Below, piece by piece: positions 19,039 through 27,668 of a DNA stretch of 40,291 nt; within the stretch, counting starts at the first letter, position 1; the number at the start of each line of letters is the position of its first letter. The stretch is taken from NCBI GenBank assembly GCA_913058405.1, contig CAJXRC010000016.1, positions 1 to 40,291 on the forward strand, written 5' to 3'. Source of the DNA: an uncultured Colwellia sp. GTDB lineage: Bacteria; Pseudomonadota; Gammaproteobacteria; Enterobacterales; Alteromonadaceae. The notes beneath the pieces were generated by a model. That model saw only the letters and a program-made list of their open reading frames with translations, made no database searches and was not told the origin of the DNA. A program made the position numbers and the translations under genes.

Positions 19039-19227
19039 ATGGACAATTGGTTAGCGATTTTTATGATAGTAATAACCGTCGTTATTATCATAGGAAATTT
19101 GAGTACATTTCAGAAAAGCTCTAAGCACAAAATGCGTAAAACAAGTTTAAATGACCGAGAAGAAACACTGCCAAGAACTAATAAAAGTACACATAAAATG
19201 GCTTCCGTAGAGAAAGAAAAGCGCTAA
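19039..19227 (+). CDS. DUF2897 family small membrane protein
   Basis: 62 residues. One N-terminal membrane helix (residues 5-24, 'LAIFMIVITVVIIIGNLSTF') is followed by a basic, polar tail. The pattern matches the small DUF2897 family of Shewanella and Colwellia relatives. Its function is unknown. It has an 'AAGAGG' ribosome site about 9 bases before the ATG. It is the last gene before a strong bidirectional terminator. Confidence 0.75.
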   Translation: MDNWLAIFMIVITVVIIIGNLSTFQKSSKHKMRKTSLNDREETLPRTNKSTHKMASVEKEKR

Positions 19228-19260
19228 GGTAAAGCTGAGCTTATAAATATAGTCAGATTA

Positions 19261-19303
19261 CAGACATAAAAAAACTCCAACTAGTGGAGTTTTTTTATGT
19301 CTG
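19261..19303. terminator. Bidirectional intrinsic terminator
   Basis: A perfect 19-bp stem (arms 19261-19279 and 19285-19303, loop ACTAG) with seven A's on the left arm and seven T's on the right. It lies between the convergent DUF2897 gene and bamC. A second small repeat (CGAAGTAATTACTTC) follows it. Confidence 0.93.
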
Positions 19304-19350
19304 TAAAGTAACGAAGTAATTACTTCATAATTACTTCGCGAAAACTAAGA

Positions 19351-20520
19351 TTAGAAAACATCTCTAAAAGATAGCCCTTTTTCTACCACAGGGAAAATTC
19401 GTTCAAGTGCTTCTAAAGTCAATGGCTCACCATCAGCGTCATAGATAGTCACAGAGGTTTTCTGGTTAAGCTCATCTGCCGGCGCTAACACAAATTGGTA
19501 CTGAGCATCACTCACATCAATAACCGGTACATCATCACCCCAGATACTATCCCAAACGCTACTTTCAGGTTTGACAAACTCTACGTAGTAAATCTTTTTA
19601 TCTTCATTAAGATCAGTAATCGTAAAGCCATGCTTTTCAAAGAACAGCGGCATATTACCCCATAGGTCGTCTAACCCCATTTCAACAATATATGCTTGTT
19701 CAGCTTCAATGTTTTTACCTATTGTTACTAACTTCTGGTTCGCACGAGTTAAACGGTCAGCACGCTGTTGAAGACGGTAGTTATAATCAACTGCTGCAAT
19801 AAGATCATTAAGCATGCCTTTTTCAGCTCTTTGCTTATCAATAGGGTCCATTGTTTTACTGCCACCCTTTTCATCTGTTTGTAAAAAATCAACTAATGAA
19901 ACACGTAATGACACACTGCGACCATGTGGTTTTGCTAACAATTGAAAACGAAAGCGTACACTCTTTGAAAACTGAATATCAGTAAAAATCCAACCAACAT
20001 CAACTTCATCATGATACCAATCAGATTCAATAATGGCGGTTCTAATACCTTCTCGTTTAATGCTGGTTTCTTTTAAACTAGTCGCCCCTTCAGTAACCTT
20101 ACTTAAGGTAACTTCAGTGTCTTCTTCGATATAGTTATAGGTAATGTTATCTTCGTCTAATTTCTCTTTGACAACTTTTTCGATAAAATCTAATAAGTCT
20201 TTATCTTCTAGTACCTTATCAAACCAAATAATAGCAATACCAGACTCTTCTACAACACGTGAAGATGCAGCAACAGGCATGACTAATGAAGGTGCTCGAA
20301 TATCCATATTTTCACCAATAGGGCCTTGGTGATTTATTTTGTTGGTAACAAAATAATCATTCGCTTGCTTTGGTTTATTTAAATTGGCAGGAATCACGAG
20401 GTCGTTAGCTTCAACCTTATTCTGATACTCAAAGCTACCTTGTGCTTGTTTATTATTAACTGATCCACAAGCTGTTAGTGATAAGGCTAACAGTGATAAA
20501 TAAAACGCTCTACAACTCAT
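19351..20520 (-). CDS. bamC: Outer membrane protein assembly factor BamC
   Basis: 389 residues. A lipoprotein signal with lipobox LTAC carries lipidated Cys18. BamC is an outer-membrane lipoprotein of the BAM complex, with an unstructured N-terminal lasso and two helix-grip domains; the first spans roughly residues 95-210 and the second lies toward the C-terminus. The E. coli order is bamC-dapA-gcvR-bcp. Here bamC and gcvR are divergent neighbours and dapA is absent between them, although bcp still follows gcvR. About 218 bases of promoter space separate bamC and gcvR. Confidence 0.9.
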   Translation of the reverse strand: MSCRAFYLSLLALSLTACGSVNNKQAQGSFEYQNKVEANDLVIPANLNKPKQANDYFVTNKINHQGPIGENMDIRAPSLVMPVAASSRVVEESGIAIIWFDKVLEDKDLLDFIEKVVKEKLDEDNITYNYIEEDTEVTLSKVTEGATSLKETSIKREGIRTAIIESDWYHDEVDVGWIFTDIQFSKSVRFRFQLLAKPHGRSVSLRVSLVDFLQTDEKGGSKTMDPIDKQRAEKGMLNDLIAAVDYNYRLQQRADRLTRANQKLVTIGKNIEAEQAYIVEMGLDDLWGNMPLFFEKHGFTITDLNEDKKIYYVEFVKPESSVWDSIWGDDVPVIDVSDAQYQFVLAPADELNQKTSVTIYDADGEPLTLEALERIFPVVEKGLSFRDVF

Positions 20521-20738
20521 TAAAACTCCTGTGGCTTAGGTTATTGATATTCAAAACCCAACTAAGCTCACTAAAAAATACTAAAAAAAATTTGATATAA
20601 GACAGGGCTAATATTGCGCCCCATGGTACTTGCCTGATTTTACAAACACAAGGTATATGACCACAAAAATTCAAGATGATTCCAACTTTTACTACGATCA
20701 GTTACAATGCGCCTTTATTGATAACTTGAGCTTAATGA

Positions 20739-21266
20739 ATGCCACAATATTTAGTACTAACAGCGATGGGATCGGACAGAACTGGTTGTGTTAGTGAATT
20801 GACTAAATTAGCAAGTGAATGCGAATGTAATATACTAGACAGTCGGATGGCCATTTTTGGCTCTGAATTTACTTTCATTATGCTGCTAACTGGTGATACC
20901 AGAGCGATTAATAAGATTGAAGTTAAAATACCTAAGCTGGCGCATAGTTTAGATTTAATCACAATGATGAAGCGAACGTCTGGTCACAGAACCTTTGACT
21001 TAGTTCAGCATTACCAGGCAGAGTACTCGGGGATAGACCAACCAGGTATTTTAAAAGCAATGACCGCCTTTTTTGCCACACGTAAAATAGATATCTCTTC
21101 ATTGAAATCGGAAATAGATCCTAAAACCAATCATATGAGCGCTAACATATTGTTTGCTTTAACAGAAAAGATTAGTATCGATGAGCTGGAGTACGATTTT
21201 CTAGAGCTATGTGAGCAAACTGGAGTTCAAGGTTTTATTAAAAAAGCTAATGCGAACTTATTGTAA
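20739..21266 (+). CDS. gcvR: Glycine cleavage system transcriptional repressor GcvR
   Basis: 175 residues with two ACT domains (about 4-80 and 92-170). The first begins 'YLVLTAMGSDRTGCVSELTKLA', the second 'AEYSGIDQPGILKAMTAFF'. In E. coli GcvR binds GcvA and blocks activation of the gcv operon. The domain layout and size match, and the bcp remnant directly downstream preserves the gcvR-bcp pair. The ATG at 20739 is used because it gives the normal family N-terminus. Confidence 0.93.
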   Translation: MPQYLVLTAMGSDRTGCVSELTKLASECECNILDSRMAIFGSEFTFIMLLTGDTRAINKIEVKIPKLAHSLDLITMMKRTSGHRTFDLVQHYQAEYSGIDQPGILKAMTAFFATRKIDISSLKSEIDPKTNHMSANILFALTEKISIDELEYDFLELCEQTGVQGFIKKANANLL

Positions 21267-21464
21267 TGTTGGATTGTTTATCATTTAGCATTAAAATATG
21301 AAGCCGCTCTAGTTCGAAAGGTAATTATGTTATTGCATATTCATGTAGCGACTGCATTTAATGAAATCGGCCTTGTCCACCTATCAAACGAGTTATTGTA
21401 AAGTAATCTAAAAAGATCAACCGCCCCTAAAACAACCTTAAAAACAAATAGAAGTGACATTATT

Positions 21465-21575
21465 ATGAATACTTTAAATGTTGGTGATACCGCGCCACTT
21501 TTTACTTTGAACAATGAAAATGATGAGTCAGTATCATTAACTGATTATATTGGTAAACAACAAGTGTTAGTATAA
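21465..21575 (+). pseudogene. bcp: 5' remnant of native bcp, truncated by island insertion
   Basis: 36 codons encode the start of a thiol peroxidase of the Bcp/PrxQ type (MNTLNVGDTAPLFTLNNEND...), aligning with the first 38 residues of the intact copy at 39612. The frame then reads straight into a stop (TAA at 21573-21575) exactly where homology ends, and the catalytic cysteine region is missing. Its position right after gcvR is the normal place for bcp. This is the severed native 5' end; the matching 3' end lies about 18.2 kb away at the far side of the island. Confidence 0.9.
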
Positions 21576-21590
21576 TTCTCATTCTACCTA
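21567..21590 (+). other. Left island junction (attL)
   Basis: Host bcp sequence TTAGTA-TA changes here to island sequence. Comparison with the right junction (TTAGTT-TA at 39720-39727) leaves TTAGTxTA in common, with the TA at 21573-21574 a plausible 2-base crossover for a serine recombinase. Rejoining the left host part to the right host part restores a normal bcp reading (V-L-V-Y-F-Y-P). Confidence 0.7.
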
Positions 21591-21657
21591 TAAGTTAAAA
21601 GTTCAGCTATATTAAACCCTCTAGTGCAATTTACTTCATTAATCAGAGGGTCTTTCC

Positions 21658-23328
21658 ATGAGAAAAGCCTACAGCTATATTCGCTTCTCAACCAAGAGAC
21701 AGCTTACAGGTCACTCCTTAAAACGACAGCAAGATGCAGTTACAGAATACTGCTCTGATAACAACCTTCTATTAGATAGAAGCTCTTTCCAAGATTTAGG
21801 TGTATCAGCCTTTAAAGGTAAGAATGCTACAGAAGGTGCATTAAGCCAATTCTTAGAAGCAGTCCAGTCTAGCTCTATTGATTCAGATAGCTACTTGTTA
21901 GTTGAGAACCTAGATAGACTTTCAAGACAGAAAGTTAATGAAGCCATGGCTCAGTTCCTTAATATCATTAATACAGGTATTACAGTTGTAACCCTCTTTG
22001 ATAAAAGGACTTATCACAAAGATAATCCCGACTTAACAACAGACCTATTAGTCAGCTTATTAGGTATGCAAAGAGCTAATGAAGAGTCTGAAACTAAGAG
22101 TAAACGTATACGCGCATCTAGACAGCATATGCGTGAGAACTTATCTGAAAAGAAATACACAGCGGTTTCCCCTTTCTGGTTAAAAGCTAACAAAGCAAAG
22201 ACAGACTTCATTGTCATTGAAGAAAGGGCTGAAATAGTCAGAACTATATTCAACTTGTCTGTTAAAGGTTACGGCTCTATAAAGATTGCAGACTACCTCA
22301 ATGCACACGACTACAAGCCACCCAAAGCTAAGTTATGGTCCTCTACCTCTGTAGCTAATGTCCTTAAAGAAAGAAAAGTATTAGGTGAGTTTCAACCTAG
22401 GGTTCTAATAGATGGCAAGATGCAAAATACAGGCGGGCTAATTACTGACTACTTCCCCAAGGTAATAGATGAAGATACCTACCTATTATCACGCTCTCAG
22501 GTAAGGCAGCGTAATGTAAAAGGTGCAGGTAAAGGTACAGGTAGAAAAGGCAAGCATTTCTCTAACCTTTTTAGTGGCTTTAGCAAGTGTAAGCTTTGTA
22601 ATTCTAACTTGTATATGAAAGATAAAGGGACTAAAAGCAAACCATACAAATACTTATATTGTAGTACTAAGTGTGGTGCTAAAGCCCTACCCTTACATTT
22701 AGCTGAGAGATTCATTACTGATGTATTCACAGATGGCTCTTATCAAGATATTTGGAAAGCCTTAGCTCAAAGACAAGAGCAAGAAGGTGTTGATATCCTA
22801 CAACTTGAAAATAAGCTAACAGCCTCAGAAGAGAACCTTAACGCCTTCTTAGATACTAACCCAAGCTTTTCAATACCTAGCATAACTGAGTACTTAGCTA
22901 AACAAACTCAAGTTATAGAGAGTCTTAAGTTAGAAATAAAAGAGGCTACTAGCTCAAGTCTCCCTTCAATTAAAAATGAAGTACTGGGTCGTAAAGAACT
23001 TATTCAAATCATAGCTACAGCATTCCAGAGAGAAGCTTATGGAACTAAACCTGAAAAGCTAGAAGATACTGCTCTGTATCTTGTAAGACAGAAGCTAAAT
23101 AATTTACTACATAAAGCATTTGGAACTGTACTCTTTGAATACACTGGCTCTCAGATATCAATGGCTGCTGAATCCTCTTCTGGTCGAAGTGAGTTCTCTG
23201 CTAATAAAGAAAGTTTTAATTCAGATACTTTCAATATATTTTGGAGAGTTAATCTAGAAGGAGACTCAAGGGAAGATACACCTGAACAGAAAGCTAAACG
23301 TCATGAGCGTTTATTTCTAAATAACTAA
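21658..23328 (+). CDS. Large serine recombinase (probable island integrase)
   Basis: 556 residues. N-terminal resolvase domain (1-150) has catalytic Ser11 in 'YSYIRFSTKRQ' and 'ENLDRLSRQ'. The recombinase domain (about 165-270) contains 'GSIKIADYLNAHDYKPP'. A zinc ribbon near 310-345 uses paired cysteines ('CKLCNSNLY...YCSTKC'), and a coiled-coil segment lies around 375-430. This is the domain order of phage-type large serine integrases. ATG at 21658 follows an AGAGGG ribosome site. Its place just inside attL strongly suggests it integrates this island into bcp. Confidence 0.93.
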   Translation: MRKAYSYIRFSTKRQLTGHSLKRQQDAVTEYCSDNNLLLDRSSFQDLGVSAFKGKNATEGALSQFLEAVQSSSIDSDSYLLVENLDRLSRQKVNEAMAQFLNIINTGITVVTLFDKRTYHKDNPDLTTDLLVSLLGMQRANEESETKSKRIRASRQHMRENLSEKKYTAVSPFWLKANKAKTDFIVIEERAEIVRTIFNLSVKGYGSIKIADYLNAHDYKPPKAKLWSSTSVANVLKERKVLGEFQPRVLIDGKMQNTGGLITDYFPKVIDEDTYLLSRSQVRQRNVKGAGKGTGRKGKHFSNLFSGFSKCKLCNSNLYMKDKGTKSKPYKYLYCSTKCGAKALPLHLAERFITDVFTDGSYQDIWKALAQRQEQEGVDILQLENKLTASEENLNAFLDTNPSFSIPSITEYLAKQTQVIESLKLEIKEATSSSLPSIKNEVLGRKELIQIIATAFQREAYGTKPEKLEDTALYLVRQKLNNLLHKAFGTVLFEYTGSQISMAAESSSGRSEFSANKESFNSDTFNIFWRVNLEGDSREDTPEQKAKRHERLFLNN

Positions 23329-23330
23329 GG

Positions 23331-23342
23331 CTCTTATAAGAG
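23331..23342. repeat. Island palindrome CTCTTATAAGAG, copy 1
   Basis: A perfect 12-bp palindrome beginning 2 bases after the serine recombinase stop codon. It is one of five exact copies, all in the island backbone. The rest of the 636-base gap to 23965 has hairpins (GGGGC/GCCCC near 23402-23446; arms at 23766-23776 and 23785-23795) and no supported gene. Confidence 0.85.
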
Positions 23343-23964
23343 TCTGCGGTACATAAATAAAATGGCTACAGAGCTTTGTAAATATACCCTGTAGCCTCAG
23401 TGGGGCACAACCAAATAGATATATATATACTGCATATAGGAGCCCCTCAGCGGCAATGTGAGGCCCTTTCTCTACTCTTATGATCAATGACATACAGAGG
23501 GCTTACCCCCTCTTAAAATAGCTATCACCAAAGGCCGACTCAAACAACCATGTTCGTCTGAGAGCCAATATACACAAGCCTTTTGTATTTTAACGCATAG
23601 ACTATTATAAGAGCCCACTCATAAAAACAAGTTAAAAATAGGACTACTAATTAAAGTAACCCTATCAAGATATATCTATTGCAATAAATTACATCGTTAT
23701 ACTGATAACAATAGCTCATGTTTATATCTCTAGAAAGTCCTGTGCTAGTACTAGCAAGTAAATAAAGCCCTATTCCCAAGAAAAGGAATAAGGCTAGATT
23801 ATATAATAAATAAACTTACTGTAGTCTCAATACCACTAGCAGCTTAGAGAAAAGAACAAACAACTAACTAGATACGTTAACTAGCTATTGGAGGATAGAA
23901 GCCATAACCAAGCACTTTCTTTCTATCTCTAGGAAGTTACTTTAAGGTGGCTCTTACTATGAGT

Positions 23965-24828
23965 CTAGCTTTCATCAGTTAACTGAACCATATCTAGCAG
24001 CCTCAAATCCCTCTGTATTGTCTTACTAGTTACCTTTAGCTTTCTAGCCAACTCCTCTCTATTGAAGTCTGGACTGGAAAGTATAACCTTAGCTACAATC
24101 GCCCTTCTCTGCTCAGGTGTGAGTTTGTCACCCCCAATATTAGCTGTCTTACTTTCAAGCACTTTAAGTCTCAACCCATGACTACTGACTATCTCCCTTA
24201 ACTCTGACAACTCTAGCGCCACCCTCCTTTTCTCCATTAGCTGATGGAGACCTGCGTATAAGGTGTAAGCAATTAGGTCGTACTTAGTTAATGGCATACC
24301 TAGCTCTCTCATTAAGACTAGTTGCTCATGGTCTTTGTGCTCAGACAATCCAAACTGGAAGCCCTGTACCCTTTGGTTATAAATATTCTTATTGATAAAG
24401 TACTCCCTTATTTTCTTGTCAAAACCTGACTTCTTCATGACCTTGTTAATAATATGCTTAACTCTTCCCTTATCATCTATCTTCTCATGCTTGAGCTTGT
24501 CATTAAGTACACTCAACATCATCCCTGAGATGTGCTCATTACCTACCCTCATACCTGAGTCGTGATTTAGTAGGCTAATCTCCTGCTCAAAGGTGTATTG
24601 AGATGTTTCCCTGTCATCCTGTCTATCTCTCATGAACTTGCCAAATAGCTCTTTGGTTGTTATCCCTTTGTTGCCCTCCCAGTCATCCCAATGTACATAG
24701 ATTTGAGACTGGTTACAGAACTCGCTGTACTTAGCCCAGAGCTTAGTTAGCTTCTTATCTCTCTTTACTCTATTTGCTTTCTTTTCTATTGCACACTCAG
24801 GTGCTTTCTTACTAACTTCAAAATTCAT
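23965..24828 (-). CDS. HTH-containing island protein of unknown function
   Basis: 287 residues, basic and soluble. The C-terminus (about 240-282) is a DeoR-like helix-turn-helix: 'NREELARKLKVTSKTIQRDL'. The N-terminal 220 residues are helical and charged and I do not recognise them. They include 'YVHWDDWEGNKGITTKELFGKF', which resembles no family I can name. The size, basic charge and terminal HTH would suit a replication or excision accessory protein or a regulator. A 12-bp palindrome (GGGACATGTCCC, 24900-24911) lies about 70 bases upstream and could be its operator. Confidence 0.6.
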   Translation of the reverse strand: MNFEVSKKAPECAIEKKANRVKRDKKLTKLWAKYSEFCNQSQIYVHWDDWEGNKGITTKELFGKFMRDRQDDRETSQYTFEQEISLLNHDSGMRVGNEHISGMMLSVLNDKLKHEKIDDKGRVKHIINKVMKKSGFDKKIREYFINKNIYNQRVQGFQFGLSEHKDHEQLVLMRELGMPLTKYDLIAYTLYAGLHQLMEKRRVALELSELREIVSSHGLRLKVLESKTANIGGDKLTPEQRRAIVAKVILSSPDFNREELARKLKVTSKTIQRDLRLLDMVQLTDES

Positions 24829-24899
24829 AGTATATCTCTCTTAAATTATATCGGGCTCTTAGAGGACTGTCTTTGAATGTAACTTCAGTGGGAAGAATA

Positions 24900-24911
24900 G
24901 GGACATGTCCC
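24900..24911. promoter_or_regulatory. Palindrome GGGACATGTCCC, candidate operator
   Basis: A perfect 12-bp palindrome upstream of the minus-strand 287-residue HTH gene. A dimeric regulator, possibly that protein, could bind it. The 419-base gap 24829-25247 otherwise shows a GC-richer stretch (about 25120-25200) and an inverted repeat GGGCTTT/AAAGCCC (25201-25227) after the next minus-strand gene. Confidence 0.35.
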
Positions 24912-25247
24912 TGTTTAGTGTCTGTATACCTGTAAAATATCCCTGTGAGCTAAAGAACCCTGTCAACTCAAAGAATGCATAAGGTGATATTTATAGGGAA
25001 GTAGGGGTAAAGTGAGACACTTTTCTATTTTTGACACTGTTACTCATAGATAAAGGTAAAGCTAAGTCTCGGGTATCATTTATTGAACTCATATGTACTT
25101 AAGACTATTCACTTCGTTCATTAAGAGGGACGGACGTAGCAACGTCTTCTCCGTTCGCGTGTGCTTCGCACTCTACGCTCGCTCCCAACTCTGTCGAGCT
25201 GGGCTTTATCAACTTAAAAGAAAGCCCACTCCACCTCAGCCAAAGCC

Positions 25248-25535
25248 TTACTTTAAGTAGCTGCGATATAAAACTTTAGTCTTCCTGAGTAACTTAATCT
25301 CATTGGGATATCCTGACTTTCCTTTTATCTTGATGTACTTATTTTTTGCTAGAGCTTTCAATGACTCCTTAACGGTAACGATACTTATACTGAATAGCTC
25401 TGCTATCTGTGATTGTGTAGGGGCTATATTTTGGCATTCATCTTTAAAGCCTTCCTGACTCACCAAAGCAGCCAGAACAAGTGACTGAGTATTTGATATA
25501 TCTTTAAGCCCATAGGCTATAGGAACTGTATTCAT
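25248..25535 (-). CDS. Small winged helix-turn-helix protein
   Basis: 95 residues. The core 'PTQSQIAELFSISIVTVKESLKALAKNKYIKIKGK' is a clear winged-helix DNA-binding unit of the MarR/GntR-like or replication-initiator-like sort, and it fills most of the protein. It is preceded by a GAGG-type ribosome site on the minus strand. It probably regulates an island promoter or an excision function. No effector domain is present. Neighbours are the 287-residue HTH protein downstream and a long non-coding gap upstream. Confidence 0.65.
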   Translation of the reverse strand: MNTVPIAYGLKDISNTQSLVLAALVSQEGFKDECQNIAPTQSQIAELFSISIVTVKESLKALAKNKYIKIKGKSGYPNEIKLLRKTKVLYRSYLK

Positions 25536-25849
25536 AATTTAATCCTCGTTTATGTGTCTCTATAGGCAGTCACATTAAAGAGGGGGTATGATTTGTATCA
25601 GCCACACATTAAAACAAGAACAGACTCAGATATCCCTGTAAGAGCTTGATTTGGAGTAACTCAGATAAAGACAGATGCACTCACGATTCCTTAAGGAGTT
25701 TTCATCTTCTTATTACAGCCCTGAGAGTGAGGATTTACATTAGATAGGTGGTATATATTATCTATAGGGTGGCAATTCAGTAGAGCCTCAAATTCAAGAC
25801 AACAAAAGTCTTACTCATTTATGCTAAGTTTTGGGTTACTTACTACAAG

Positions 25850-25861
25850 CTCTTATAAGAG
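25850..25861. repeat. Island palindrome CTCTTATAAGAG, copy 2
   Basis: An exact copy immediately bordering the left end-repeat cluster. It is the last copy before the cassette block; no further copy appears until 34868. Confidence 0.85.
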
Positions 25862-25887
25862 CCTAATTGGACAATTACATCAGTTGT

Positions 25888-25980
25888 GCCACCCAATTAC
25901 ATCAGAACTGCCAGTAATTATCATCCAACACTGCCACCTAATATGACCACTGAATAACATTAATTTTACCACCAATAAAT
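25888..25980 (+). repeat. Left cluster of degenerate end repeats flanking cassette block
   Basis: Units start at 25888 (GCCACCCAATTACATCAG), 25910 (GCCAGTAATTATCATCC), 25933 (GCCACCTAATATGACCA) and, weaker, about 25967 (TACCACCAATAAAT). The first three are 22-23 bases apart. The same consensus occurs in opposite orientation at 33890-33940. Evenly spaced degenerate repeats of opposite orientation at both borders resemble transposase-binding sites at the ends of Tn7- or Tn402-like elements. No transposase gene is present. The 690-base gap 25536-26225 also holds palindrome copy 2 and the first attC-like site, but no gene I can support. Confidence 0.45.
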
Positions 25981-26152
25981 AAGGTTACTTTGTGCGCTTA
26001 GCTGACACTAGTAATTAATCTTTTCCCTATATTTTCTAATGAATAAATCATGTGTGTTACTGAGACATATCAGTAATAATTTGATCTGCCCATTAAAAAA
26101 AAACTGTAATTATATAATAAGACTTTGAAATTAAAGAATATTGAGTTATTTT

Positions 26153-26209
26153 ATTCAACAATCAAGTAGATGGGAGTTACTGAGACGTCTACATAATAAG
26201 CTGTTAGGC
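26153..26209 (+). repeat. attC-like site 1 (short type), left edge of cassette array
   Basis: R' box ATTCAAC (26153-26159) and R'' box GTTAGGC (26203-26209) fit RYYYAAC and GTTRRRY. Internal arms GTAGA/TCTAC give a foldable 57-base site. The bases after the R'' crossover (TTAGGC) are complementary to the R' box of the next attC (GCCTAAT), the relation expected for an inserted cassette. It shares TTACTGAGA and ATAATAAGCTGTTA with the site at 30016-30085. A related, decayed sequence lies at about 26053-26085. Confidence 0.65.
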
Positions 26210-26225
26210 TTCAAAAGGTGTCTGG

Positions 26226-27566
26226 ATGATCATCAAACCTAAAAACCTAAGTGAACTTGAATCTTGTTTTGATAGATTTTCTAATGGGTTTCTTTTTCGT
26301 GGACAAGTAAAGCATTTTACGAATGACAGCGGTGAAATTGATATTCCCACTTCATTTAGCCGACACGGGTGTATACCGCAGGTAATGCTTAAGTGGTCAC
26401 ACTATTCCAAAGCTATGATAAGAGCATTTTCTGAGGCTAATTATTTCGATATCGACCTTGAATTGTCTCAAGCAATTTTACAACATTATGGCTGGAGATC
26501 TTTTTATGTCGATTTAACCAAATCCCCTCAAATTGCATGTTGGTTTGCTTCAAATATTTATAGCGAAAATAATGCGATTCATATGAGTGAAGATTTAAAT
26601 GAAGACCCTGTATGGTTAGTACATAAAAATAGTAGTTACACGGAATCTACTTCCGTAGGGCATATTTATGTGGTTGATCTTCTAGCACTAGAAAGCATTG
26701 GGATTAAAGTACACGATTTAACAAAACTTCAAGGTGATGAAGGACTACTTAGATTTAATGCACAGCAAGCATGTTTAGTAGGCAATCTTGATAATAATTT
26801 ACCATCAGAAGTAATTGCCGCCCATATTGAAGTTTCTGCTGACCTTTTAAAGGCTTATTATCATAAAAAGAGTGTTCGTGGTGTAACTGATGTCTTTCCA
26901 TCAAAAAAAGATGATTTTATTTTAAATTTTCTTCTCTCTTTACCTTGGGAAAAAATGCATATTGATAATCCTATACCTATATTTCGAAGGGGCTTGGAAA
27001 TACCTGACTATGAAGATAATTTTGTAAAACATTTGCCCCCTGAAGTAACTTTATATGAAGGTTTTTGGATAGCTGATAATTTGAAAGAGCCAAATGGTAA
27101 ATTTAAAAATACGCTTTTCTATAAACTACCTCAATTATCATATTATAAAAATACAAAGGAACAATTTGATTTAACCTATGTAAACCAAGTATTAGAAGAG
27201 CAAGGTGACTTTTTTATTGAAATGGATGGATTAATTAAGTTTGTAGAGATACCAGACCCACTATTTTATGAAAAAGGCATTTATGTTTCTATTAATGAGT
27301 TAGGTAAGATTTCTGTTTCAGGACTTAGCATTCATCACCCAAGCAATGTAATAGCTGAATTTGGTATTGAAGATAGTTGGTTCTACGAAAACAACGAGGG
27401 AGCTTGGAACAAAATCAATCACCCAGAACAATGTCCTTGCAATAATGAATTAAGACATGAACTACATTTCTCTTTACTTAATATTTTGAATGAAGCCATA
27501 AAGGATAATGAATTAGTTAGAGATAATCATTTATGCTATCGACACATGGATGTTAAATCAGCCTAA
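26226..27566 (+). CDS. FRG-domain protein (cassette 1)
   Basis: 446 residues. An N-terminal FRG domain has the namesake 'FLFRGQ' at residues 22-27, 'IDIPTSFSR' and 'ILQHYGWRSFYVDLTKSPQIACWFA', the latter matching the family's 'QHYGxxTxLLDWTxxPxxAxxFA'. The remaining ~250 residues are unrecognised and end with a short Cys motif 'CPCNN' near residue 396. FRG domains recur in mobile and defence-linked genes, but their biochemical role is unsettled. The ATG is 17 bases after the attC-like R'' box; the stop codon lies within the R' box of attC 2, normal for integron cassettes. Confidence 0.8.
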   Translation: MIIKPKNLSELESCFDRFSNGFLFRGQVKHFTNDSGEIDIPTSFSRHGCIPQVMLKWSHYSKAMIRAFSEANYFDIDLELSQAILQHYGWRSFYVDLTKSPQIACWFASNIYSENNAIHMSEDLNEDPVWLVHKNSSYTESTSVGHIYVVDLLALESIGIKVHDLTKLQGDEGLLRFNAQQACLVGNLDNNLPSEVIAAHIEVSADLLKAYYHKKSVRGVTDVFPSKKDDFILNFLLSLPWEKMHIDNPIPIFRRGLEIPDYEDNFVKHLPPEVTLYEGFWIADNLKEPNGKFKNTLFYKLPQLSYYKNTKEQFDLTYVNQVLEEQGDFFIEMDGLIKFVEIPDPLFYEKGIYVSINELGKISVSGLSIHHPSNVIAEFGIEDSWFYENNEGAWNKINHPEQCPCNNELRHELHFSLLNILNEAIKDNELVRDNHLCYRHMDVKSA

Positions 27567-27660
27567 TAAGTCGTTTAAAAGGACAAAAAATAGTTGGTTT
27601 TTGCTCCTTCGTCGCTAATTATAGCCAACAATTTTATTGCCTCTTAGTGAGGCGTTAGGT
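27561..27660 (+). repeat. attC site 2
   Basis: A 100-base site with R' GCCTAAT (27561-27567) and R'' GTTAGGT (27654-27660). The long imperfect inner arms (AGTTGG against CCAAC, AGGAC side against GCCT) are closely shared with attC 3, 4, 5 and the last site. It overlaps the FRG gene stop codon. Confidence 0.88.
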
Positions 27661-27668
27661 ATTTATCA

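Noticed and set aside
21328-21402. 24-codon ORF between gcvR and the bcp remnant with an AAAGG ribosome-like site
   Set aside because: Too short and featureless to support; no domain or hydrophobic helix.
23965-24828. Naming the 287-residue protein as a plasmid replication initiator
   Set aside because: Only the C-terminal HTH is recognisable; no initiator motif or iterons are seen.
25086-25205. A structured RNA or tRNA in the GC-richer stretch
   Set aside because: Short complementary segments exist but no cloverleaf or known riboswitch core could be assembled.
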